DNA from: an uncultured Oscillospiraceae bacterium
GTDB lineage: Bacteria > Bacillota > Clostridia > Oscillospirales > Acutalibacteraceae
Reading direction: 5' to 3'
Assembly (NCBI GenBank): GCA_902490145.1
Contig: CABUCT010000001.1
Coordinates: 1-42,765 of the forward strand
Length of the DNA: 42,765 nt
Shown: positions 34,023 through 42,097 of the stretch, piece by piece
Layout: each line of letters opens with the position of its first letter
How positions within the stretch are numbered: position 1 is the first letter of the stretch
Translations under genes and position numbers: made by a program
Notes under the pieces: generated by a model
What the model saw: the letters and a program-made list of their open reading frames with translations, nothing else
Told to the model about the DNA's origin: nothing
Database searches by the model: none

Positions 34023-34922
34023 TCAGATTTTTGCACCTTTGTGGGTTATCATCTCGCAGCTGCCGTCTGCCGAAACAGAAAGAGTTCCGCGGCGATGAGC
34101 CCAGCAGCCGGTCTGAACCGACACAGCCAAAGTGGCAGGGTGACGGCAAATGGTTTCAACATTAAGTCCGAGAAGACTTTCGCTTCCGCCGAGACCCTGA
34201 GGTCCGATACCGATTTTATTGATTGAATCAGAGAGAAGCTTTTCAAATTCGGCAACCTTAGGATTCGGGTTATGACTGCCGACTTTTCTGAGAAGAGCTT
34301 TTTTGGAAAGCTTAGTAGCAGTAGAAATACAGCCACTGATACCGACGCCGACAGCGAGAGGAGGACATGCGTTAACACCGCGTCCGGTAACAACGTCAAG
34401 AACAAAGTCAACAACGCCTTCATATCCCTGAGCCGGCATAAGAACTGCCGAACGACCCGGAAGACTGCATCCGCCGCCTGCAAAATAAACGTCCATTTCG
34501 ATTTTATCGGAATCAGGAACAATGTTCCATTCTATGTAAGGAACACCGGTTCCGACGTTTTTGCCGGTATTATACTCGTCGAAGGTTTCAACGGCATTAA
34601 GACGAAGAGGAGTCTGCTGAGTAGCCTGAGCCACAGCCTCATTAATGACTTCGGTGAGAACATTAAGATAAGGACTGAAAGCTCCTGCACGTACATAAAG
34701 ATGAACGATGCCGGTATCCTGGCAGGTTGGTCTCATAATCTCAACTGCTCTTCTTTGATTTCCGATCATGATGTCATAAAGAGTAATAGCACTCTCTTTG
34801 GTTTCTGCTTCTCTCATTTCGAGCAAGCGTGCCATAACATCATCAGGAAGGCGGATAGACGCCATTCCGACAAAGTTGGCAACATGATCAATAAGCTCTT
34901 TTTTCTGCTTCTCGGTGATCAT
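34023..34922 (-). CDS. class I fumarate hydratase, alpha (N-terminal) subunit
   Basis: The 299-residue protein corresponds to the Fe-S-binding N-terminal domain of class I fumarase, with cysteines in RPTCQDTG, VNACPPLAVGVGISGC and VQTGCWAHRRG that can hold the catalytic [4Fe-4S] cluster, and GGGCSLPGRSAVL. It is the first gene of the thirteen-gene operon and is followed 36 bp later by the beta subunit. The oxygen-labile cluster fits a strict anaerobe. AAAGGA is upstream of the ATG. Confidence 0.88.
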   Translation of the reverse strand: MITEKQKKELIDHVANFVGMASIRLPDDVMARLLEMREAETKESAITLYDIMIGNQRRAVEIMRPTCQDTGIVHLYVRAGAFSPYLNVLTEVINEAVAQATQQTPLRLNAVETFDEYNTGKNVGTGVPYIEWNIVPDSDKIEMDVYFAGGGCSLPGRSAVLMPAQGYEGVVDFVLDVVTGRGVNACPPLAVGVGISGCISTATKLSKKALLRKVGSHNPNPKVAEFEKLLSDSINKIGIGPQGLGGSESLLGLNVETICRHPATLAVSVQTGCWAHRRGTLSVSADGSCEMITHKGAKI

Positions 34923-35153
34923 AAAATCATTCCTTTGTACAAAAATGTTATCATATTAATGGTCAAATACTTAAGGTTTTCGGTGTATCAAATAAGGCTG
35001 TACGATAAATCGGAGATTTTAAAAAATTTACAAATAAATTAAAAAAACCGATGATTTCCCTGTAAGCATCAATACAACACCCTATAACCCCACTTTGACT
35101 AATAAATTACGATAGAAGTCTATCACAATTGAAATGAAATTGCAATAGGAAAC

Positions 35154-35171
35154 GTGTTAATTTTTTAACAA
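35154..35171. promoter_or_regulatory. Rex (redox-sensing repressor) operator
   Basis: The 18-mer reads GTGTTAA-TTTT-TTAACAA and matches the clostridial Rex consensus TTGTTAA-NNNN-TTAACAA at 13 of 14 defined positions (only the first base differs). Rex leaves DNA when NADH is high, so the site would turn on NADH-consuming fermentation genes. It lies 232 bp upstream of the fumarase alpha gene and just upstream of the rpe -35 element. The rex gene itself is not in the window. Confidence 0.7.
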
Positions 35172-35193
35172 TTATTTTTTTTGTTATTTATTA

Positions 35194-35222
35194 TTGAAAT
35201 AAAGGGAATTTTGTGATATATT
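35194..35222 (+). promoter_or_regulatory. rpe promoter
   Basis: TTGAAA (35194-35199) and TATATT (35217-35222) are separated by 17 bp, and each differs from the sigma-A consensus by one base. The start would be near 35229, giving a leader of about 30 nt. Confidence 0.7.
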
Positions 35223-35258
35223 TTCCACATAAATAATATAAAAAAGGGAGATAAACAA

Positions 35259-35915
35259 ATGACTCTTATTGCACCGTCGATTTTGTCGGCAGACTTTGCA
35301 AGGCTCGGAGCCGATTGTGACGAGATGCGTCGTGCGGGAGCAGACATTCTCCATTTTGATGTTATGGACGGTATGTTTGTGCCTAATATTTCTTTTGGTA
35401 TACCCGTGCTTGCATCCCTTAACAAATACACCGATATGCCCATTGATGCACACCTTATGATCGACGAACCGCACAGATATATTGAGCAGTTCGCAAATGC
35501 AGGTGCCGATTATATTACGATACACGTTGAGGCCGAAAGTGATATTGAAGGAACACTCGACAAAATTGCATCTTTTGGCGTAATCCCTTCAATTTCAGTA
35601 AAGCCAAAAACTGCGTCAGAAGAAATTTTTCCGTATCTTGACAAAGTCGGAATGGTTCTTGTTATGTCGGTTGAACCGGGATTCGGAGGGCAAAGCTTCA
35701 TGCCTTGTGCTCTTGATAAAATTTCGTCGATCAGAACCGAATGTAATAAACGAGGACTTACCGACATGAAAATCGAAGTCGACGGAGGAATCGGACTTGA
35801 GACTGCAAAGCAGGTGATAAAAGCCGGTGCGGATGTGCTGGTTGCCGGCAGTGCTTTGTTTAAAGCCGAAGATCCTCAAAAATTTATTGAAGAGCTTAAA
35901 AGCATTAAAGCATAA
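35259..35915 (+). CDS. rpe: ribulose-phosphate 3-epimerase
   Basis: Rpe interconverts ribulose-5-phosphate and xylulose-5-phosphate in the pentose phosphate pathway. The 218-residue TIM-barrel protein has the family signatures IAPSILSADFA (4-14), HFDVMDGMFVPN (metal-binding His and Asp), DAHLMI, VMSVEPGFGGQ and EVDGGI (catalytic Asp), and VAGSALF near the end. Length is normal. GGGAG precedes the ATG. It is transcribed away from the fumarase operon and stands alone, not in the more usual rsgA-rpe arrangement. Confidence 0.95.
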   Translation: MTLIAPSILSADFARLGADCDEMRRAGADILHFDVMDGMFVPNISFGIPVLASLNKYTDMPIDAHLMIDEPHRYIEQFANAGADYITIHVEAESDIEGTLDKIASFGVIPSISVKPKTASEEIFPYLDKVGMVLVMSVEPGFGGQSFMPCALDKISSIRTECNKRGLTDMKIEVDGGIGLETAKQVIKAGADVLVAGSALFKAEDPQKFIEELKSIKA

Positions 35916-36281
35916 GCATTTTTAAAATTATTATTAATCAAAACCTCAATGATCAGACGATAAGATAAGCGTATGACATTTCGGGTTTCGGACATATTTT
36001 AGCGTTTTCCTTGTTGACCGGTGCGTGCCGCCAGGGTGCTGTGCAGCACGGTCATTATAAACAATGAAATTCATTTAAGCTCAATTTATCATTTTAAGTC
36101 AGTCTTAAAAAACTTCTATGTCTTGCTTTATTGCTTAATATCTGAATTTTCCTGCTTTATGGCTCGTTAATAATATGCAAAAATCGTTTATTTGATTAAA
36201 ACTTAATACAATATTGAAGCAAAAATAATTCCGCCGGTCATCAATTTTTGATTTCCGCCGGTTATGTAAGGAGAAATAAAA
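35916..36281. other. 366-bp intergenic region with hairpin and direct repeats
   Basis: No gene is seen. TGACCGGTGC (36015-36024) pairs with GCACGGTCA (36046-36054) with one bulge; GTGCT/AGCAC (36036-36040, 36045-36049) is a competing smaller stem. Two direct copies of TTCCGCCGGT (36229-36238 and 36253-36262) stand just before the aminotransferase ribosome site and could be an operator. No clear rpe terminator was found. Confidence 0.45.
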
Positions 36282-37481
36282 ATGAACATTCCTTTTTCTC
36301 CCCCCGATATCGGAGAGGATGAGATTAACGAAGTAATAGATACGCTCCGTTCGGGCTGGATAACTACCGGACCGAAAACCAAGAAATTTGAAAAAGAAAT
36401 TCAAAAATATTGCAATGTAAGCGGAGGTTGTGCCTGTCTAAATTCCCAAACTGCCTGTGCCGAAATGACGCTTAGACTTCTCGGAATCGGCGAGGGAGAT
36501 GAGGTCATCACCTCTGCTTATACTTATACTGCCAGTGCCAGTGTTGTAAGCCATGTTGGAGCAACGCTTAAACTTGTGGATGTAAAATCCGGAACACTTG
36601 AAATGAACCTTGATCAGCTCAAAAATGCTATAACAGAAAAAACCAAAGCAATTATTCCGGTTGACATTGCAGGTGTCATGTGTGATTACGACAGCATTTA
36701 TAAAATCGCAGAGGAAAAAAGAAGCCTTTTCACTCCGTCAAATGATATTCAGAAAAAAATAGGCAGAATCGCGGTTCTTGCTGACGGGGCACATTCTCTC
36801 GGGGCAAGAAGAAATTCAAGACTAAGTGGGACAGCCGCTGATTTTACAAGCTTTTCTTTTCATGCCGTTAAGAATCTCACCACTGCCGAAGGCGGTGCGG
36901 TAACCTGGAATCATATTGACGGAATAGACGATGAAGAAATATATAAAAAATATATGCTCTTGTCTCTTCACGGTCAAACTAAGGACGCTCTTCATAAAAA
37001 CGGGATAGGTGCTTGGGAATACGATATTGTAGCTCCATATTTTAAATGTAATATGACTGATATAATGGCGTCGATCGGACTGGCTCAGCTTCGCCGGTAT
37101 GACAGTTTATTAGAACGCAGACATGCGATAATTGAGCATTATAACAAGCGTCTTTCGGGTCATGGATTGATCCTTCCCGTACATTCGGGAGAAAATTTCC
37201 GTTCAAGCGGACATTTATATTTGCTTCGCATTGGCGGAGCTGATGAGCAAAAACGCAATGAAATAATTACAAAAATGGGCGAGAAGGGCGTTGCCTGCAA
37301 CGTTCATTATAAGCCTTTACCGATGCTCACTGCATATAAGAATTTGGGCTTTTCAATAGATAATTACCCCGAAGCATATGCAATGTATAAAAATGAGATA
37401 TCTTTGCCGCTTCATACAAAGCTGACCGATGATCAGGTGGATTATATCTGTGATTGTCTCATAGAAATTTTGGATAAGTAA
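36282..37481 (+). CDS. DegT/DnrJ/EryC1/StrS-family aminotransferase
   Basis: These PLP enzymes add an amino group to keto-sugar nucleotides for cell-surface glycans or antibiotic sugars. The 399-residue protein begins NIPFSPPDIGEDEINEV with SGWITTGPKTKKFE, has LNSQTACAEMTLRLL, VLADGAHSLGA, and the PLP lysine in SFHAVKNLTTAEGGA. The substrate cannot be read from sequence, and no glycosyltransferase or sugar-nucleotide genes are nearby, so its pathway is unknown. AAGGAG precedes the ATG. Confidence 0.88.
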   Translation: MNIPFSPPDIGEDEINEVIDTLRSGWITTGPKTKKFEKEIQKYCNVSGGCACLNSQTACAEMTLRLLGIGEGDEVITSAYTYTASASVVSHVGATLKLVDVKSGTLEMNLDQLKNAITEKTKAIIPVDIAGVMCDYDSIYKIAEEKRSLFTPSNDIQKKIGRIAVLADGAHSLGARRNSRLSGTAADFTSFSFHAVKNLTTAEGGAVTWNHIDGIDDEEIYKKYMLLSLHGQTKDALHKNGIGAWEYDIVAPYFKCNMTDIMASIGLAQLRRYDSLLERRHAIIEHYNKRLSGHGLILPVHSGENFRSSGHLYLLRIGGADEQKRNEIITKMGEKGVACNVHYKPLPMLTAYKNLGFSIDNYPEAYAMYKNEISLPLHTKLTDDQVDYICDCLIEILDK

Positions 37482-37867
37482 GATTTTTTCTGATATGAAG
37501 CATTTTTTACTGTCATGAGTGAAGTTTTGCTAATCGTAACGTCTATTTCATACTTAAAACAGTGTTTGTGAATGTAAGACATCATTTTGTTCTCCATAGA
37601 AGAGATATTCCATTATAACATGAAGTAACTTTTCCAACTGTTAGGCAGAGCTTTATCCTCTGCGGGTGACTTTTATTTAAAGTAGCACTATAATAAGCTT
37701 TTAGACCACACGGAGAAGTTTTATCGATTCATAACACAACATTTTTTCACACTAAAGCCGTACGTTTATTTTTACGTTCGGCTTTTTATAGTATACAGTT
37801 GTGAAGTTTCATCATTCTCCTAATAAAAGGACGGAGAATTAGATCCGATGCTTAAACTCTGTTAATC
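37482..37867. other. intergenic region before alaS, possible small RNA
   Basis: No protein gene is seen. GCAGAG/CTCTGC forms a small stem near 37644-37662. A candidate promoter (GTGACT, 17 bp, TATAAT at about 37689-37694) could start a transcript of roughly 90 nt that ends at the hairpin at 37754-37787. The AT-rich remainder shows nothing else I can support. Confidence 0.35.
37754..37787 (+). terminator. Rho-independent terminator upstream of alaS
   Basis: AAAGCCGTACGT and ACGTTCGGCTTT pair as a 12-bp stem with one mismatch and an 8-nt loop, followed by TTTTTATA. It may end the aminotransferase transcript or a short RNA, and it insulates alaS. Confidence 0.75.
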
Positions 37868-37896
37868 TTGACAAAGTAAAGCGGGATTTGTATAAT
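37868..37896 (+). promoter_or_regulatory. consensus sigma-A promoter of alaS
   Basis: TTGACA (37868-37873) and TATAAT (37891-37896) are both perfect and separated by 17 bp. Transcription should begin near 37903, leaving a leader of about 30 nt, too short for a T-box. Confidence 0.95.
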
Positions 37897-37931
37897 AAAC
37901 CATATATGTAAATTTGAATAGAGGTAAAAAT

Positions 37932-40553
37932 ATGGAATGGACAGGTCTTAATGAACTGCGTGAAAAATATTTGAGCTTTTTTGAGAGTAAGGGACATTTA
38001 AGACTCCCAAGCTTTCCGCTCATTCCGCAAAATGACAATTCACTTCTTCTTATAAATTCCGGAATGGCTCCGATGAAAAAATATTTCACCGGTGAAATCA
38101 CTCCTCCAAGAAAAAGAGTAACCACTTGCCAGAAGTGCATACGCACACCTGATATTGAACGTGTGGGAAAAACTGCACGTCACGGAACCTATTTTGAGAT
38201 GCTCGGAAATTTCTCTTTCGGAGATTATTTCAAACACGAAGCAACCAAATGGGCATGGGAGTTTTTCACAAAGGTGCTTGAAATGCCTGTTGACCGCCTT
38301 TGGGTCACTATTTATCTTGATGATGACGAGGCTTTTGACATTTGGACAAAAGAAGTCGGAGTTTCTCCTGACCGTATTGTTCGTCTTGGCAAAGAGGACA
38401 ACTTTTGGGAACATGGTTCCGGTCCGTGCGGACCATGTTCTGAAATCCATTTTGACCGTGGGGAAGAGTATTCATGCGGAAAGCCGACCTGTGCCGTTGG
38501 ATGCGACTGTGATCGATATGTAGAGGTTTGGAATTTAGTTTTTACCCAGTTTGAGTCAGACGGAAACGGAAATTATACGCCTCTTGACCACCCAAATATT
38601 GACACAGGTATGGGGCTTGAACGTCTTGCCTGTGTTATGCAGGGAGTGGACAACCTTTTCGAGGTTGACACTGTTCAGCGTATCATGAAACATATAAGTG
38701 ATATTGCAGGAGTCAAATATAAGGAAGACGAAAAAACTGATGTTTCCCTTCGTGTTATTACCGACCATATCCGTTCCACAACCATGATGATCGGTGATGG
38801 AGTAATGCCGTCAAACGAGGGAAGAGGTTATGTTCTTCGCCGACTTCTTCGCCGTGCCGCCCGTCATGGAAGACTTCTCGGAATCAAGGAGCCGTTCCTG
38901 TCAAAGGTTGTTTCAACTGTAATTGAAGAAAACAAGGCATATCCTGAACTTGCCGAGAAAAAGGATCTAATTGTCCGTGTGGTCAAAGAAGAAGAGGAAA
39001 GCTTCGGCCGCACAATCGATAAAGGTATGCAGCTGCTTTCCGAGCTTATGGATTCTGCTGACGGAAATGTAATTTCAGGTGAAGATGCCTTCAAGCTTTA
39101 TGATACTTACGGCTTCCCTCTCGACCTTACCAAAGATATTCTTGAAGAACGTGGAATGACGGTCGACGAAAACAGCTTTGAAGCTCTTATGAAGGAACAG
39201 AAAAAGCGTGCAAGGGATGCCCGCAAAAATGCGGGTGCTGAAGCTTGGGACGACGGCGGAGTTCAGCTTGACGGAATTTCCAAAACTGATTTTGTCGGTT
39301 ATGAAACTCTTGAAGCCGATGCAAAGATCCTTGCTATTATAAACGGAGGCGAAAAATCTTCGCTTGTTTGCGAAGGAGAAAATGCTGTTATCGTGCTTGA
39401 TAAAACCCCATTCTACGGCGAAAGCGGCGGACAGGCCGGGGACTGCGGAGAGCTTAGAACAGATAACGGAGTATTCAAGGTTGAAAGTACTGCCAAAAAC
39501 GCCGAAGGAATTGTGCTTCATATCGGAAAAGCCGAGAGCGGGAATTTTGAGATTGATCAAACCGTCAATGCGAAAGTTTGCGAAAAGAATCGCAGTGCAA
39601 CCATGCGAAATCATACTTCCGCCCACCTTATGCAGGCAGCTCTCAGAAAGGTTCTCGGAACCCATGTTGAACAGGCGGGTCAGCTTGTAAACGGAGATCG
39701 CATGAGATTTGACTTCACTCATTTTTCTGCCCTCACTTCGGATGAACTCGCAAAGGTTGAAAAACTTGTGAACGAGGAGATTCTTAAGGGTGAAGACGTT
39801 GTAATAAAAGAAATGCCGATTGCAGAGGCCAAGAAGCTCGGTGCGATGGCATTGTTCGGCGAAAAATACGGTGATGTTGTCCGCGTTGTAAAGGCGGGAG
39901 ATTTCTCCACCGAACTTTGCGGAGGCACTCACGTTTCCAACACCTCCCGAATCGGACTTTTCAAAATTGTTTCCGAAACGTCCGTCGCTGCGGGTGTGCG
40001 TCGTATTGAAGCGGTCACGGGCGAAAAGGTTTTGGAACTTCTAAGCGGATATGAAAACACAATAAAGGAAACTGCTGACGTCCTTAAATCCGGAATAAAC
40101 GATGTTACACAGAAAGCAAAAACAGTTGTTGCAGAGCTTAAAGAAAAAGACAGAATCATTGAAAAGCTTGAAGCGAAGCTTGCGGGCGGACAGCTTGATG
40201 AATTGTTTAACAAAGCGGTAGATGTTAAGGGGTTCAGACTGGTTACCGGCAAACTCAATGTCGATGGACCTGACGCACTCCGTACTGCTTGTGATAAAGC
40301 AAAGGAACAGCCCGATGTTATCGCTCTTCTTGGATTTATTTCTGACAAAGGGACTGTCACTCTTGCCGCCGCTTGCGGAAAGAATGCCGTAAAAGCGGGG
40401 GCACATGCCGGTAATTTGGTTAAAGCAGCTGCTCAGATAGTCGGAGGAAACGGCGGAGGTCGTCCCGATAGTGCAATGGCAGGAGGAAAAGATCCCTCAA
40501 AGCTTGATGAAGCACTTGCTGCCGTAAAAGATATTGTAGAAAGTCAGCTTTGA
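37932..40553 (+). CDS. alaS: alanyl-tRNA synthetase
   Basis: AlaRS charges tRNA-Ala and edits mischarged Ser and Gly. The 873-residue protein has the class II catalytic core at the N-terminus (MAPMKKYFTG, TCQKCIRTPDIE, RHGTYFEMLGNFSFGDYF read as two parts), the editing domain with HTSAHLMQAAL and CGGTHV metal-binding motifs, and the C-Ala domain ending in GGRPDSAMAGGKDP. An in-frame TTG 18 bp upstream exists, but the ATG at 37932 follows AGAGGT and begins MEWTGLNELR like other AlaRS proteins; the TTG would lie only about 11 nt from the transcription start. Confidence 0.97.
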   Translation: MEWTGLNELREKYLSFFESKGHLRLPSFPLIPQNDNSLLLINSGMAPMKKYFTGEITPPRKRVTTCQKCIRTPDIERVGKTARHGTYFEMLGNFSFGDYFKHEATKWAWEFFTKVLEMPVDRLWVTIYLDDDEAFDIWTKEVGVSPDRIVRLGKEDNFWEHGSGPCGPCSEIHFDRGEEYSCGKPTCAVGCDCDRYVEVWNLVFTQFESDGNGNYTPLDHPNIDTGMGLERLACVMQGVDNLFEVDTVQRIMKHISDIAGVKYKEDEKTDVSLRVITDHIRSTTMMIGDGVMPSNEGRGYVLRRLLRRAARHGRLLGIKEPFLSKVVSTVIEENKAYPELAEKKDLIVRVVKEEEESFGRTIDKGMQLLSELMDSADGNVISGEDAFKLYDTYGFPLDLTKDILEERGMTVDENSFEALMKEQKKRARDARKNAGAEAWDDGGVQLDGISKTDFVGYETLEADAKILAIINGGEKSSLVCEGENAVIVLDKTPFYGESGGQAGDCGELRTDNGVFKVESTAKNAEGIVLHIGKAESGNFEIDQTVNAKVCEKNRSATMRNHTSAHLMQAALRKVLGTHVEQAGQLVNGDRMRFDFTHFSALTSDELAKVEKLVNEEILKGEDVVIKEMPIAEAKKLGAMALFGEKYGDVVRVVKAGDFSTELCGGTHVSNTSRIGLFKIVSETSVAAGVRRIEAVTGEKVLELLSGYENTIKETADVLKSGINDVTQKAKTVVAELKEKDRIIEKLEAKLAGGQLDELFNKAVDVKGFRLVTGKLNVDGPDALRTACDKAKEQPDVIALLGFISDKGTVTLAAACGKNAVKAGAHAGNLVKAAAQIVGGNGGGRPDSAMAGGKDPSKLDEALAAVKDIVESQL

Positions 40554-40572
40554 TTTAAGGAAAATATAACTT

Positions 40573-40613
40573 AAAGGGCCTGCCAGTTTTAACTGTCAAG
40601 CCCTTTGTTTTCA
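40573..40613 (+). terminator. terminator after alaS
   Basis: AAAGGGC (40573-40579) and GCCCTTT (40600-40606) close a stem that continues inside as CAGTT/AACTG with a small internal loop, followed by GTTTT. It lies 20 bp after the alaS stop. Confidence 0.8.
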
Positions 40614-40685
40614 GAATCATTTATAATAAGTTAAAGAAAAAGCTTGTGATAATACTTTTATGCAAAATAAATGTGAGGTGATTTT

Positions 40686-40907
40686 TTGGAAGAGATTAAA
40701 CTTGGAAAGTATCGTCATTTCAAAGGCGGTGAATATGAAGTCGTGGGTTTTGCAAAGCATTCCGAAACTCTTGAGGAAATGGTGGTCTACCGTGCTTTGT
40801 ACGGAAAAAAGGAGCTTTGGGTTCGTCCTAAACTTATGTGGAATGAAACGGTCGAGCATGACGGAAAAGCAGTCAAACGCTTTGCTTTTATGGAAAATAA
40901 TGATTAG
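40686..40907 (+). CDS. DUF1653 family protein
   Basis: The 73-residue protein matches DUF1653 almost throughout: GKYRHFKGGEYEVVGFAKHSE, cut here as GKYRHFKGGEYEV and GFAKHSETLEE, then VVYRALYG and LWVRP, and a C-terminal KRFAF. It is a small beta-rich protein of unknown function found in many bacteria. The start is TTG, supported by a near-perfect ribosome site GAGGTGAT (40675-40682). It stands alone between alaS and the lipoprotein gene. Confidence 0.88.
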   Translation: MEEIKLGKYRHFKGGEYEVVGFAKHSETLEEMVVYRALYGKKELWVRPKLMWNETVEHDGKAVKRFAFMENND

Positions 40908-40962
40908 CATTTAAAGATTTGATAAATTCTTCAGATTTTGTTTTTAAAAGATGATAAAAAAC

Positions 40963-40991
40963 TTGATAAAAGATTCCAAAAGGTATATTAT
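40963..40991 (+). promoter_or_regulatory. promoter of the lipoprotein-phosphatase operon
   Basis: TTGATA (40963-40968) and TATTAT (40986-40991) are separated by 17 bp, each one mismatch from consensus. The start codon of the lipoprotein lies 30 bp downstream. Confidence 0.7.
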
Positions 40992-41020
40992 AGAAATAAA
41001 AAAATAAAGGATATTAGAGT

Positions 41021-42097
41021 ATGAAACGAATTTGCCTTCCTGTAATTATAACACTTGTTTTTGCCATTGTTTTTTGTGCCTGCACCAAGAAAGAGGGACA
41101 AATCCCATCCGAAGATGCAGTTGCGTCTGTGACCGAATCCGGAGTGAAAAATAAAGATAAAGGGAACATTGACAACCTCACAGGGCTTTATAATTTAGAT
41201 GATTCAGCTGTAGGAAAACGTCCTGTAGCCGTTATGGTTAATAATCTTTCTGATGCTCAGGCTGTCCAAACCGGTCTTAATGATGCCGGAATGGTGTTTG
41301 AATGTATGGTTGAGGGCGGAATCAGTCGCCTTATGGCAGTTTATTCAGACATTTCAAAGGTAAAGCAAATCGGAACTATTCGAAGTGCCCGATATACATA
41401 TGTTCAGCTGGCTCGCTCGCTTGATGCGATTTATGTTCATTGCGGAATGGACGATATTTACACCCGTCCCTATGCAAATAAGCTTTCAGATTTTGATTAT
41501 TTTGACCTTGGAGCCCACAACGGATATTCATTCCGTTCATCCAACGGCCTTTCATATGAGCATACTCTTTATGCATACGGAGAAAAGCTTGAGGACGGAG
41601 CATATGACAGCTTCCGCTCAGATATAAAAAGCTCAAACAAAGAAACCGTGTTTAAGTTTTCTAATCCTGAAGAAACTTCGCCCGCCGGAACGGCTTGCAG
41701 TTCTGTGAGCTATGCTATGTCAAGCTCATATAAAACCACTTTTAAATATAATTCTGAAACTCAAAAATTTATAAGACAACCCAGAGGGAATACTCAAAAA
41801 GACTATCTTACCGGCAAAAACATCGAATTCAAGAATGTTTTTGTGCTTTTTGCTCCGGTTCAATATTTCAGTGATAATTATCATGTGAAGACCATTCTGG
41901 ATTCCGGAAGCGGATATTATATCTCAGACGGCGGATACACCAAAATAACCTGGTCTAAGGGTGATGCTTCGGACAAGCTGAAACTTAAAGATTCATCCGG
42001 CAATGATTTGACCGTCAATGCAGGAAACTCCTGGATCACTTTTGTTCCGTCCGATCAACAGTCCTCAGTCAGCTTCGGAACTTCTTTGGAACAGTGA
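41021..42097 (+). CDS. YerB/DUF3048 lipoprotein
   Basis: The 358-residue protein has a lipoprotein signal: a basic start (MKR), a hydrophobic helix and a lipobox-like VFCAC at about 17-21. The mature part matches DUF3048 (YerB of Bacillus): RPVAVMVNN, VFECMVEGGISRLMAVY, IGTIRSARYTY and AIYVHCG. The family is extracytoplasmic and of unknown function. The second half, DUF3048_C-like, contains FKNVFVLFA. The stop overlaps the phosphatase start (TGATG), so the two are co-translated. Confidence 0.88.
   Translation: MKRICLPVIITLVFAIVFCACTKKEGQIPSEDAVASVTESGVKNKDKGNIDNLTGLYNLDDSAVGKRPVAVMVNNLSDAQAVQTGLNDAGMVFECMVEGGISRLMAVYSDISKVKQIGTIRSARYTYVQLARSLDAIYVHCGMDDIYTRPYANKLSDFDYFDLGAHNGYSFRSSNGLSYEHTLYAYGEKLEDGAYDSFRSDIKSSNKETVFKFSNPEETSPAGTACSSVSYAMSSSYKTTFKYNSETQKFIRQPRGNTQKDYLTGKNIEFKNVFVLFAPVQYFSDNYHVKTILDSGSGYYISDGGYTKITWSKGDASDKLKLKDSSGNDLTVNAGNSWITFVPSDQQSSVSFGTSLEQ

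Larger units (their letters stand above)
34923..35258. other. divergent regulatory region between fumarase operon and rpe
   Basis: This 336-bp AT-rich region contains a Rex-type operator (35154-35171), a 14-bp palindrome GATAGA-AG-TCTATC (35111-35124), and a CAATT/AATTG repeat in between. The rpe promoter is clear; a leftward promoter for the fumarase operon must lie here, but only weak candidates (for example TTGCAA, 17 bp, TAGACT on the minus strand) were seen. Confidence 0.5.

Noticed and set aside
37897..37931. T-box leader for alaS
   Set aside because: The consensus promoter leaves only about 30 nt before the ATG, far too short for a T-box.
39075..39932. 285-codon open frame antisense to alaS
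   Set aside because: It overlaps the conserved AlaRS core on the other strand and has no supporting signal.
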